DNA from: Polyangium sp. 6x1
GTDB lineage: Bacteria > Myxococcota_A > Polyangia > Polyangiales > Polyangiaceae
DNA length: 64,000 nt
NCBI RefSeq assembly: GCF_029946515.1
Contig: NZ_JARZHH010000017.1
Span: 1-64,000, forward strand
Direction of reading: 5' to 3'
A program made the translations under genes and the position numbers. This document shows, one piece after another, positions 1 through 8,010 of the stretch. The notes beneath the pieces are model-generated. The model was not told the DNA's origin. It made no database searches and worked only from the letters and a program-made list of their open reading frames with translations. Numbering within the stretch: the first letter of the stretch is position 1; each line of letters starts with the position of its first letter.

Positions 1-233
1 GGCGCTGCGGGCGCGGGCGCGGGCGTGGGAAGGGCGGCGGAGGCGGGCGTGGGGGGCGCGGCGGCGGGGGGCGGCGCCGGGGGCATCAGCTCGGCGGCGG
101 GGCTTGGGCCGGGCGCGGCCTCGGTTTTTGCGCTCGTGCAGCCTGCGAGCGCGCCGAGGACGAGGACGGCGAGGCCCGTACACGACGCACCTTGGACGAA
201 CGCGGAGGGCCTGGGAGCAGAGGCGCGAGGCAT
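1..233 (-). CDS. Lipoprotein, C-terminus beyond window
   Basis: The reading frame opens with ATG at 233 and runs off the left edge with 77 codons visible. The N-terminus has a hydrophobic stretch (about residues 20-31) ending in the lipobox LAGC with Cys32, so a lipidated, exported protein is expected. After the Cys the chain becomes an Ala/Pro-rich linker typical of myxobacterial surface lipoproteins. It is divergent from the MopE-type lipoprotein starting at 393. Function cannot be assigned because the folded part lies outside the window. Confidence 0.7.
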   Translation of the reverse strand, partial: MPRASAPRPSAFVQGASCTGLAVLVLGALAGCTSAKTEAAPGPSPAAELMPPAPPPAAAPPTPASAALPTPAPAPAA

Positions 234-277
234 GGCGAGGCGCGGCGCGGGCCGCTTTCGACTCCCCAGTTACGCGT

Positions 278-306
278 TTGACGCCCGGTGTGCAAAACAT
301 TTAACC
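278..306 (+). promoter_or_regulatory. Possible sigma70-type promoter for the MopE lipoprotein
   Basis: TTGACG (278-283) and TTAACC (301-306) are separated by 17 bp, in the intergenic region between two divergent lipoprotein genes, 87 bp ahead of the ATG at 393. The -10 is a weak match, so this is a suggestion only. Confidence 0.25.
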
Positions 307-392
307 TGACGGAGGCCTCTGCGCGGGAAGGAAGAGCCATTTTTGGCCGCCCGTGCCCGGGCCGGTTCGTGTCGTCGAGGAGGCGCCGTCCG

Positions 393-1862
393 ATGAGCTT
401 GGGCCACCGTAACCATGGGCGGATCGTCTTGATCGGAGCGTTCGTCGCGGCGCTGTTCGCGGCGTGCGCGCAGGGCAATCACGTCGAGCAGCCGGGGGGC
501 GGCGGCGGCGCGGGCGGCGAGGGCGGCGGGGGCATTCCGCCGGGCCAGATCGGCGGACCGTGTGGCGACGACGTGCCTTGCGAGCAGGGGGACTGCACGG
601 TCGTCGGCGCGAACAAGTTCTGCACCGTGCCGTGCCCGCCCGGCTGCCCCGACGGGACGTACTGCGCGATCATCAACGGCGACTCGATCTGCGTGCCGGA
701 TCTCGGCAGCCAGTGCTTGCCGTGTACGACGAAGCTGCAATGCCTGAACCCCTCGGACACGTGCTTGCGGGCGCCTGCGGGGGATCGCTTCTGCGCGCGG
801 GATTGCACGACGGACGGCCAGTGCCCGAACGGCTTCACGTGCCTCGAGGGCGCGAAGTACCCGCCGAAGCCGGACGGCGAGATGCCGGACGCGGGGCCGC
901 CGGACGACGCGGGGGACGCGGGGGATGCGGGGTCGGACGACGGGGGCACGGACGCGGGGCCGACGAAGCCGCCGCAGGGGGAGGCCTACAAGTTCTGCGT
1001 GCCCAACGTGCCGTTCTCGTGTCCGTGTAGCGAGAAGCGCGATGGGGTCGAGAAGGATTGTTCGAACTCGAACGACTACGGCACGTGCACGGGCGTCGAG
1101 ATGTGCAACGGCGACACGGCCAAGTTCGAGGGGTGCACGGCGAAGGTCCCCGCGGCCGAGACGTGCAACGCCCTGGATGACGACTGCGACGGCATGATCA
1201 ACGAGGGGGATCCGAACGAGCTCTGCAGCGCGGAAGGTCCGGTGCCGCCGCACGCGTCGTGGGTCTGCACGGCGCAGGGCTCGTGTGATCTCGGGCCGTG
1301 TGAGCCGGGGTGGGCGAGTTATCCGCCCGGCCCGATCTCGAACGGCTGCGCGTGCCCCGTCGAGATGGGCGAGCCGAACGACCTCTGCGCGAACGCGACG
1401 GCTGCGGGCAGCGTGAGCGACACCGCCGGGAGCAGCCTCACGATCACGGGCACGCTCGGCGGCGCGAACGACGTGGATGTGTGGTCGTTCGACACGGTGG
1501 ACACGAACGAGGTCACGACGAACTCGTACCACGTGAGCATCGATTTCGTGGCGCCGACGCCGAACGACGAGTTCGTGATCGACGTGATTCGCGGCGACGC
1601 GTGCACGGATACGCCCACGGGCGGCGGCGCGGGGATCACGTCGTACGACTGGTGCGTCGACGGGAAATCGGCGGACGGCCTCTCGGGCGAGGTGCCGTGC
1701 GCGAACGACGGCTCGCAGCCCGTGCACTGCAACAACAACAGCACGAAGTACTTCGTGCGCGTCTACCGCAAGCTCGGCGCGCAGGGGTCGTGCACGCAGT
1801 ACAGCCTGCTCGTGACCGCGAAGGGCGGCGATCCTTGCGATTTCACGCAGAAGTGCCAGTAA
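393..1862 (+). CDS. Cys-rich lipoprotein with MopE-type metal-binding motif
   Basis: A 489-aa exported lipoprotein. The start at 393 is preferred over an upstream in-frame ATG (288) because an AGGAGG sits 9 bp before it and it places the signal peptide at the N-terminus, with lipobox FAAC and Cys25. A Gly-rich linker follows, then a Cys-rich region with paired Cys spaced as in small disulphide modules. A MopE-like acidic motif (DDDCDGMINEG, about residues 262-272) is of the kind linked to copper/metal binding in Methylococcus MopE. The C-terminal 150 residues look like a pre-peptidase-type beta domain (inference). The next gene starts 9 bp downstream. The precise role is unknown. Confidence 0.85.
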   Translation: MSLGHRNHGRIVLIGAFVAALFAACAQGNHVEQPGGGGGAGGEGGGGIPPGQIGGPCGDDVPCEQGDCTVVGANKFCTVPCPPGCPDGTYCAIINGDSICVPDLGSQCLPCTTKLQCLNPSDTCLRAPAGDRFCARDCTTDGQCPNGFTCLEGAKYPPKPDGEMPDAGPPDDAGDAGDAGSDDGGTDAGPTKPPQGEAYKFCVPNVPFSCPCSEKRDGVEKDCSNSNDYGTCTGVEMCNGDTAKFEGCTAKVPAAETCNALDDDCDGMINEGDPNELCSAEGPVPPHASWVCTAQGSCDLGPCEPGWASYPPGPISNGCACPVEMGEPNDLCANATAAGSVSDTAGSSLTITGTLGGANDVDVWSFDTVDTNEVTTNSYHVSIDFVAPTPNDEFVIDVIRGDACTDTPTGGGAGITSYDWCVDGKSADGLSGEVPCANDGSQPVHCNNNSTKYFVRVYRKLGAQGSCTQYSLLVTAKGGDPCDFTQKCQ

Positions 1863-1871
1863 CGCGGACCC

Positions 1872-3008
1872 ATGGACCTCGAGCCTAACGAGACCGAGGC
1901 GCTCGTCCAGCGGACCGCGCGGGACTACGCCGAGCGTGTGATCCGGCCCGTCGCGGCCGATCTCGACCGCGACAAGGACATCCCGCGCGACATCCTGCGA
2001 GGGCTCGCCGACCTCGGCCTGATGGGCGTGAACGTGCCCGCGGCGCTCGGCGGGGCCGAGGCGGGCGTCGTGGCGTATGCGCTGGCGATGATGGAGATCG
2101 CGCGCGCGTGCGCCTCCACGGCCGTGACGATGAGCGTGACGAACATGGTCGCGGAGGTGATCGCGCGGTTCGGCACGGAGGCGCAACGCGAGACGTACGT
2201 GCCGCGGATCTGCGCGGGCGACTACGCGGCCGGGTCGTTCGCCTTGAGCGAGCCGGAGGCGGGCAGCGATCCCGGCTCGATGCGGACCGTGGCGGAGCGG
2301 ACCGAGGGCGGCTGGGTGCTGCGCGGGCAGAAGCAGTGGATCACGAACGGGGCGTGGGCCGGCGTGTTCGTGGTCTGGGCGCGCACGGGCGGGCCGGGGA
2401 CGCGAGGGCTCTCGGCGTTCCTCGTGGAGGGCGGGACGCCGGGGCTTCGGTGCGGCCGGCCCGAGGACAAACTCGGCCTGCGCGCGTCGAACACCGTGCC
2501 GATCGAGCTCGACGACTGCAAGGTGCCGGCGGACGCGCTGCTCGGCAGCGAGGGCGAGGGGTTCAAGATCGCGATGATGGCGCTCGACGGCGGGCGCATC
2601 GGGATCGCGTCGCAGGCTTGCGGCATCGCGACGGCGGCGCTCGAGGAGGCCACGCAGTACGCGCGGGAGCGCAAGCAGTTCGGCCGATCGATCGGCGACT
2701 ACGAGGCGATCCAGTGGTCGCTCGCGGATTGCCGGACGGAGCTCGAAGCGGCGCGGGCGCTCACGCTGCGCGCGGCGTGGCTGAAGGAGAAGGCGCGGCC
2801 GTTCTCGGCCGAGGCGGCGATGGCGAAGCTCTACGCGAGCGAGGCGGCGAACCGGATCTGCCAGCGGGCGCTGCAGATCCACGGCGGCTACGGTTACGTG
2901 CGGGATTTCGCGGTCGAGCGTCACCTGCGCGACGCGCGCGTGACGACGATCTACGAGGGGACGAGCGAGATCCAGCGGATCGTGATCGCTCGGAGCGCGA
3001 CGCGCTGA
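1872..3008 (+). CDS. Acyl-CoA dehydrogenase
   Basis: A 378-aa cytoplasmic flavoenzyme of the acyl-CoA dehydrogenase family, which introduces a trans-2 double bond into acyl-CoA and passes electrons to ETF. It has full family length with the usual N-terminal helical, middle beta and C-terminal helical domains. Visible signatures are FALSEPEAGSD in the middle domain, KQWITNG, the helix RKQFGRSIGDY, QIHGGYGYVRDF, and YEGTSEIQR near the end, whose Glu is the catalytic base position of short/medium-chain and butyryl-CoA type enzymes. It follows the MopE lipoprotein by 9 bp but is unlikely to be functionally linked. Substrate chain length cannot be told from sequence. Confidence 0.95.
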   Translation: MDLEPNETEALVQRTARDYAERVIRPVAADLDRDKDIPRDILRGLADLGLMGVNVPAALGGAEAGVVAYALAMMEIARACASTAVTMSVTNMVAEVIARFGTEAQRETYVPRICAGDYAAGSFALSEPEAGSDPGSMRTVAERTEGGWVLRGQKQWITNGAWAGVFVVWARTGGPGTRGLSAFLVEGGTPGLRCGRPEDKLGLRASNTVPIELDDCKVPADALLGSEGEGFKIAMMALDGGRIGIASQACGIATAALEEATQYARERKQFGRSIGDYEAIQWSLADCRTELEAARALTLRAAWLKEKARPFSAEAAMAKLYASEAANRICQRALQIHGGYGYVRDFAVERHLRDARVTTIYEGTSEIQRIVIARSATR

Positions 3009-3017
3009 TGGGTGGGA

Positions 3018-3049
3018 GGCAAACCCGTTGGGGCTCCAACGGGTTTGCC
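3018..3049. terminator. Bidirectional hairpin terminator between convergent genes
   Basis: A perfect 14-bp inverted repeat (3018-3031 and 3036-3049) with a 4-nt loop lies directly between the stop of the acyl-CoA dehydrogenase (3008) and the stop of the leftward small membrane gene (3052). There is no T-run, but the placement fits a shared terminator. Confidence 0.7.
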
Positions 3050-3051
3050 CG

Positions 3052-3216
3052 TCAGACGAAGATCCGCGTCAGGACGAAGACGACGACCGCGATCACGGCC
3101 CCGAGGAGGAGCGTGTAGAGCAGGACGCGCTTCAGGATGACGCGGAGCTTGTTCTTGAGCAGCGTCTTGACGAGCTTCCAGAGGAGGCCGAGGACTTCAC
3201 GGATGAGCTTCCACAC
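3052..3216 (-). CDS. Small single-span membrane protein (54 aa)
   Basis: The frame starts at GTG 3216, 12 nt after an in-frame TAG, with AGGAT at about 8 nt as a possible ribosome site. The first 30 residues are amphipathic and Lys-rich (WKLIREVLGLLWKLVKTLLK...), followed by a C-terminal hydrophobic segment (about residues 31-50) ending in TRIFV. It resembles a membrane-anchored or amphipathic small protein. It is the last gene of the leftward block, 72 bp after the AgmX-like lipoprotein, and ends at the shared terminator. No family is recognised. The codons are GC3-rich like real genes here. Confidence 0.55.
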   Translation of the reverse strand: MWKLIREVLGLLWKLVKTLLKNKLRVILKRVLLYTLLLGAVIAVVVFVLTRIFV

Positions 3217-3288
3217 GCGGAGATCCTAGCGCGGCTCTGCGCGCGGCGCCTCTCGGCCGAACACTTCTTCACCGAGCTTCGGGCGTGC

Positions 3289-4044
3289 TCACTCCGCGAC
3301 GAGGGACACTTTGCCGGCGTAACTTCCAGGCGACGGGAAGCTCATGCCGCGCAGCGCGTCGACGATACACGACGCCGCGGCGTCGCCCTTCGGATCGGCG
3401 CTCGACACGCCCACGGAGAGGGGCTTGCCGTCGGTGTCGAGGTACATCGTGGCCTTGATCGGGCCCGCACCCTGGCTCGCGCGGCACGTGGCGAGCGCTT
3501 GCTTCGCCTTGGGCAGCTCCTTGCCCAGGCGATCGGGGTCGAGCGAGACGGGCGGGCGCTCGTCGGCGCTCGGATCGAAGGAGAAGCCACCCTCGGCGAG
3601 GCCTTCCTTTCCGCCCACGGGCGAAGGCCAACTCGCGCCGCGCAGCGCGCCGAGCATGCACGACTCGGTCTCGCGATCGCCGAGCGTCGACTCCTTGAGG
3701 AACGCGACGGTGGCCGTGCCGCCCTGCGCGATCCGCAAGGCGAAGCGGATCTCGCCGCCCATGAACGGGATGCGGCGGACGCCGTTGTGGAAGCACGCGC
3801 TGAGTTTGTCCGAGGTGCGCTGGAGCGTCGACTGGACCTTGTCCTGATCGAGCGCGCCGATCTCGGCTTCGACGTTGGCGCCGCTGCTCCCGCCGCTCGT
3901 CGAGGAGTCCGTGCCGCCCGTGTCCGGCGGCTTGTTCGTCGTCACCTCGCCTCCACAACCCGCGAGCGAGGCGAGCGCCGCGAGCGCGGTGACGAGGGCC
4001 GGAAGAGAACCAACACCCAGGCTTCTTTCGTTGCTCTTCATCAT
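3289..4044 (-). CDS. Lipoprotein with two AgmX/TonB-C-like repeats
   Basis: A 251-aa lipoprotein with signal peptide and lipobox LAGC (Cys30), followed by a short Ser/Thr/Gly linker. Two related modules follow, about residues 65-145 and 165-245. Each has a Cys-centred start, a beta segment, a second Cys, and a closing ALRG..(W/F)PSP motif. This pattern resembles the C-terminal domain of myxobacterial gliding-associated AgmX-type proteins and TonB C-terminal domains (family resemblance only). The start codon overlaps the stop of the upstream acyl-CoA dehydrogenase as ATGA, implying translational coupling. Probable periplasmic or outer-membrane location. Confidence 0.75.
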   Translation of the reverse strand: MMKSNERSLGVGSLPALVTALAALASLAGCGGEVTTNKPPDTGGTDSSTSGGSSGANVEAEIGALDQDKVQSTLQRTSDKLSACFHNGVRRIPFMGGEIRFALRIAQGGTATVAFLKESTLGDRETESCMLGALRGASWPSPVGGKEGLAEGGFSFDPSADERPPVSLDPDRLGKELPKAKQALATCRASQGAGPIKATMYLDTDGKPLSVGVSSADPKGDAAASCIVDALRGMSFPSPGSYAGKVSLVAE

Positions 4045-5168
4045 CCCTTCAACATGGTTTGCGCGATGATCGATCGCTGCGTTCCGCTGCTCTCCTCGAC
4101 GAGCTCGGTGGTGCGGGCGTCGCGGAAATGACGCCCGAGGCCCTCGCTCGCGCCTCCGCCGCGCGCGCCGAGGATGTCCATGGCTCGGTGCGCGACGCGG
4201 GTCGACATCTCGGAGGCGAAGAGTTTTCCGATGGATCGCTCGGCCGAGGAAGGCAGGCCGCGATCCGCGAGGTGCGCGGCGCGGAGCACGAGCAGGCGCG
4301 CCGCTTCGATGTCGACGGCCATGTCGGCGAGCTGTGCCTGCATGCCGAGCAGGCCCGGCGTCTTCACGCGATCCTGCGTGCGCTTGACGTGCGCAGCCGC
4401 CTTGTCGAAGGCCGCGCGCGCGACGCCGATGGCCTCCGCAGCGACGGCGATCCGCGCGTCTTCGAGCGCCGCTGCGGCGATCGAGGAGCCTTCCCCCGGC
4501 GCGCCGATCACGTCGGCCGCGTCCACACGAACGCCACGCGCGCGCAGCAAGGCCGCGCTCGCCGCGCGGCGGCCCACGGTGGCCTCCGCGGGGACGAGCG
4601 TGAGGCCGGGGGCGCTCTTCGGGACGAGGAGCGCGACGAGGCGAGGATCGTTCGGGTCGCGGTTCGTCGCGGCAAACACCAGGAACACGTCCGCCGCGGG
4701 GCCGAGGATCACGGGGCCGGCCTCGCCTTCGAGGACGAAGCCACCGGCGGCGCTGGGCTCGGCGATGAGGGAAACGGGCTCCGCGGGATCGGGCATCGCG
4801 GCCGCGCCGAGCGAGGCGCCGCGCGCGAGCCGGGCGAGGTGGTTCTGCTTCTGCGCGTCGCTTCCGGCGCGGAGGAGCGTGCGCGCGACGAGCGCGACGT
4901 GCGTGCCCACGATCGCGGCCGAGCTCGCGCACGCGGCGGCGATCTCCTCGATCGCGAGTGCGAGCGCGACGAGGTCGCCGCCCGATCCGCCGTGCTCCGC
5001 GGGGATCGTGAGGCCGAGCAGGCCCGCGTCGCCGAGCGTCCGCGCGTGGCCTTCGGGCAGGCGCGCGTCGTGATCGATCTCGGCGGCCCGCGGCGCGAGC
5101 TCCCGCGCGGCGAGCGCGCGCGCGGCTTCCTGGAAACGCTTTTGCTCTTCGGTGAGGTCGAAGTCCAT
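4041..5168 (-). CDS. Acyl-CoA dehydrogenase (divergent active-site context)
   Basis: A 375-aa acyl-CoA dehydrogenase family protein starting MDFDLTEEQKRFQEAA, a classic family start. N-terminal helical, middle beta and C-terminal helical domains are present. Conserved signatures are weakened: the usual AMTEPxAGSD becomes a MPDPAEP-type segment, and the catalytic loop reads VEESSGTQ instead of YEGTSEIQ. The Glu position survives but the neighbouring Gly does not. It may be a paralogue with altered substrate or reduced activity (inference). It is the fifth gene of a leftward block; its stop overlaps the next start (ATGA). Confidence 0.85.
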   Translation of the reverse strand: MDFDLTEEQKRFQEAARALAARELAPRAAEIDHDARLPEGHARTLGDAGLLGLTIPAEHGGSGGDLVALALAIEEIAAACASSAAIVGTHVALVARTLLRAGSDAQKQNHLARLARGASLGAAAMPDPAEPVSLIAEPSAAGGFVLEGEAGPVILGPAADVFLVFAATNRDPNDPRLVALLVPKSAPGLTLVPAEATVGRRAASAALLRARGVRVDAADVIGAPGEGSSIAAAALEDARIAVAAEAIGVARAAFDKAAAHVKRTQDRVKTPGLLGMQAQLADMAVDIEAARLLVLRAAHLADRGLPSSAERSIGKLFASEMSTRVAHRAMDILGARGGGASEGLGRHFRDARTTELVEESSGTQRSIIAQTMLKG

Positions 5169-5203
5169 GGCAGGTCGTGAAAAAGGGTCGATTCGGTTCG
5201 GGC

Positions 5204-6238
5204 TCAGAACGTGCCCAGGAGCGAGGCGCCTCCGCCGTGGGGGACGAACGAAGGGACGAGCCACGCGCGAGGCGCCTCGGGAGCGCGCTCCTTCGCCGGG
5301 GAGCGCGAGACGAAAAACAGCACGACGCCGGCGGCCAGGGCAGCTCCGCCCATGCTGAAGCCGATCGTCGAGACGAGGGCCTTCGTCTGCGCGCCCTCGA
5401 TCAAAGCGAATCCCTCGGCGTTGCACTTCTTGCCGGGGCAAAGTGGCTCGGCCGCGCCCACGTCGCTCGACGCGAGCCCGCCGAAGACCGCGCCGACGCC
5501 GAGCGCGACGGCGCCCAGGCCCCCCGCGACGAACGCCGCGGTGCGCAGGCCGTTCGCGCCGGAGGATCCGGCCGGCGGCGCGTCGATCTTCTCGACGGGC
5601 TTCACGCTCGGATCCGGCGCGAGCGCAGGCACCGAGACGGTCTTCACGTCGGCATCCTTGCCGACGACGATCTTCGTCGACCACGACAAAAACCCGGGCG
5701 CGGTCGCTTCGATCGTGTGCTCGCCGGGATCGACGGGGATGGCGTCGCCGAGCAGCGCGGACCCGAGGACCTCGCCGTCGCGCTCGATCACGAGGCCCGC
5801 CGCGGGGCTCGTTGCCTCGACGCGCAGGCGCGAGAGCTTGGGGGCGAGTTTGCCCGCGAACTCCTCGGCGATCCGCAGGCGATCGGTGTCGCCCGTGGCG
5901 TGCGCCAGGGTCGCGGCTTCCTTGTACCGCGCCCACGCGGTGGCGGTGCGGCCGAGCTGCTCGTTGCAGAGCGCCAGGTTCAAGAGCGCGCCGACCGAAG
6001 GATCGAGCCGCGCGCTCTCCTCGAACTTCGGGCACGCCTCCGCGGGTTTGCCCTGGTCCAGGAGCTCGCGGCCGCGCAAGAAGGCCTCCTCGGCGATGGC
6101 CTTTTTGTCACCGCCCTGCGCGGCCGCGTGGCCCGGAGCGAGCGCGATCGACGCCGCGAGCGTGAGCGCGGCGGCGAGGATCCTCCGAGGGGCGCGGGCC
6201 CTCGGGGCGCTAGCGGCGCGTGAAAGCGGATTTCGCAT
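5204..6238 (-). CDS. Secreted TPR protein with PEGA-like segment and TM helices
   Basis: A 344-aa protein. Signal peptide to about residue 40 (ending GHAAAQ), TPR-like helices at about 45-125 (EEAFLRGRELLDQGKPAEACPKFEES is the first unit, shown split here only by motif), then a beta segment (about 135-200) with the DPGEHTIEATAPGF pattern of PEGA domains. Two hydrophobic segments lie at about 230-255 and 285-310. This arrangement recurs in Polyangiales, usually beside Ser/Thr kinases. Here the kinase gene overlaps its start by 29 bp, so co-expression is likely. It probably acts at the envelope in protein interactions; no enzymatic motif is seen. Confidence 0.8.
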   Translation of the reverse strand: MRNPLSRAASAPRARAPRRILAAALTLAASIALAPGHAAAQGGDKKAIAEEAFLRGRELLDQGKPAEACPKFEESARLDPSVGALLNLALCNEQLGRTATAWARYKEAATLAHATGDTDRLRIAEEFAGKLAPKLSRLRVEATSPAAGLVIERDGEVLGSALLGDAIPVDPGEHTIEATAPGFLSWSTKIVVGKDADVKTVSVPALAPDPSVKPVEKIDAPPAGSSGANGLRTAAFVAGGLGAVALGVGAVFGGLASSDVGAAEPLCPGKKCNAEGFALIEGAQTKALVSTIGFSMGGAALAAGVVLFFVSRSPAKERAPEAPRAWLVPSFVPHGGGASLLGTF

Positions 6239-8000
6239 CTTTCTTCGTGGTGCTCGTCGGCGCCGGCGTCGCCTTGCCCGTGGGCTTCGGGCCCGGCGGA
6301 GGTGTCACGGACGCGCTCGCGGACGCGGCCACCATCGGTGACGCAGATGCCGAGGCGCTCGGCGGGGCTGTGGATTCGGGCGTGACCGTGGGCGTCGTGG
6401 ACGTCGGCGCAGCCGCGATCGTGGGCGCGGGGATCGCGGGGACCTCCACGGGCGCGCCGCTGGCGACCGCCGTCGTGGAGGACGCCTCGACGCTCGATCG
6501 GAACAGGAAAATGAGCACGCCGCCGAGCAGCCCGACGAGCGCGCCGAGGCCGAGCACCACGAACCCGAACGATCGACCTGCATCGCTCGGCGAAGGCCGC
6601 GTCCGCGCGGCGCTGGCGAAGGCGGCGGCCGCATGCGCGCTCCGCGGGCCCGTGTAGAGATCGGCCTCGATGCGGCTGAGGTCTGGCTCGATCGTTTCGA
6701 GCTCCGGGGGCTCGGTGAGCGTGACGATGCTCGGGCCGGTCGTCGTGGCCGACGCCGGCAGCTCCGGAGCGGACACGATCTGCACCGGGAGCGGCATCGT
6801 CTTGTGCGCGGCGCTCTGCACAGCGACGTCCGCGGGCGGCAAGGCGGCGGCCAGCGTCGTGCTGATGGCCGCGTTGCGCCGCCCCGTGTTGGGAAGGGGC
6901 ACGGTGCTCGGGCCCTCGGGGAGCGAAGACACGAGCCCCGCGTCGGGGAATTGCATCGCGGGCAAGGTCGGCTGCGAGGGCATGCGCGTGGCCTCGGCGC
7001 CGGGCGCGCCTCCGGCGAGGGGCGTGGGAAGGCCGGCCATGCGCGTGATCCGCTCCAGCGTGCTCTGCGAGCGCGGCGGCGCGTAGGGCGCGAGCGCGAC
7101 GGCGAACTCGGCGATCGACTGATATCGCCGGTTCTTGTCGCGCTCGTAGGCGCGCTCGAGCCGCGCGGCGAGGTCCTCCGGGACGTCCGGGCGGAAGTCG
7201 CGGAGCGGGCGCGGCGTGCCGGTGAGGACCTCGGCGCAGAGCTGGGGCAAGGTCTCGGCGAAGAACGGCTGCGTGCCCGCGATGAGCTCGAAGAGCGTGA
7301 TGCCGAGCGAGTAGATGTCGGTGCGGTGATCGACGCCGCGCGTCTCCTGCATCTGCTCGGGCGACATGTAGAGCGCCGAGCCCATCGCGGTCGAGGTGCG
7401 CGTGAGCGCGTGATCGCCCGGCGCGCCCTGCATCTTCGAGATGCCGAAGTCGAGCAGCTTGACGAGCGGCGATCCGTCGCGGCGGCGTGCGAGGAACAGG
7501 TTCGCAGGCTTCAGATCGCGGTGCACGATGCCGTACGAGTGCGCCTCGGCGATGGCCTCGCAGGCCTGGAGGACGTAATCGATCGCGTCGGGCACGTCGA
7601 TCACGCCGTCCTTGAGCTGCCCCGCGAGGTCCCGGCCGTCGAGGAACTCCATCACCATGTACGGCGCGCCGTTCTCGAGCGTGGCCACGTCGAGGACGCG
7701 GGCGACGTGCTCGCTCTTGATCTTCACGGCGGCGCGCGCCTCGCGCTGGAAGCGCGTCGAGGCCTCGGGGTGCTGCGCGTACTCGGGCAGGAGGAATTTC
7801 AGCGCGACCCGCTCGTCGAGCGCGACGTGCCGGGCCTCGACCACGTAGCCCATGCCGCCTTTGCCGAGGACACGCTCGACGCGGTACTTCTGGGCGAGGA
7901 GGGTGCCCGGTACGACGGCCGCCGCCGGCGAGCCATGGGGAGACGCATTCGACGTCACGGACCTCTGCGCATGATGGCGCCCACGGCCGTCCGTCGGCAA
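6210..8000 (-). CDS. Transmembrane Ser/Thr protein kinase (PknB/Stk type)
   Basis: A 596-aa Hanks-type kinase. The catalytic domain is at about residues 38-305 with P-loop GKGGMG (47-52), catalytic Lys68 in VALKFL, HRDLKPAN, DFGIS and MSPEQ. A Pro/Ala/Thr-rich juxtamembrane linker is followed by one transmembrane helix near residues 468-492 and a low-complexity Ala/Pro/Thr periplasmic tail with no recognisable sensor domain. It overlaps the downstream TPR gene by 29 bp and follows the histidine kinase gene by 10 bp, suggesting a shared signalling operon. An internal GTG (codon 15) is an alternative start. Confidence 0.93.
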   Translation of the reverse strand: MPTDGRGRHHAQRSVTSNASPHGSPAAAVVPGTLLAQKYRVERVLGKGGMGYVVEARHVALDERVALKFLLPEYAQHPEASTRFQREARAAVKIKSEHVARVLDVATLENGAPYMVMEFLDGRDLAGQLKDGVIDVPDAIDYVLQACEAIAEAHSYGIVHRDLKPANLFLARRRDGSPLVKLLDFGISKMQGAPGDHALTRTSTAMGSALYMSPEQMQETRGVDHRTDIYSLGITLFELIAGTQPFFAETLPQLCAEVLTGTPRPLRDFRPDVPEDLAARLERAYERDKNRRYQSIAEFAVALAPYAPPRSQSTLERITRMAGLPTPLAGGAPGAEATRMPSQPTLPAMQFPDAGLVSSLPEGPSTVPLPNTGRRNAAISTTLAAALPPADVAVQSAAHKTMPLPVQIVSAPELPASATTTGPSIVTLTEPPELETIEPDLSRIEADLYTGPRSAHAAAAFASAARTRPSPSDAGRSFGFVVLGLGALVGLLGGVLIFLFRSSVEASSTTAVASGAPVEVPAIPAPTIAAAPTSTTPTVTPESTAPPSASASASPMVAASASASVTPPPGPKPTGKATPAPTSTTKKDAKSAFTRR

Positions 8001-8010
8001 GGGCGTTCTG

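Noticed and set aside
270-2924. 884-codon open frame on the minus strand
   Set aside because: It is antisense to the MopE lipoprotein and the acyl-CoA dehydrogenase; Arg/His/Ala-rich translation typical of GC-rich shadow frames, with no domain.
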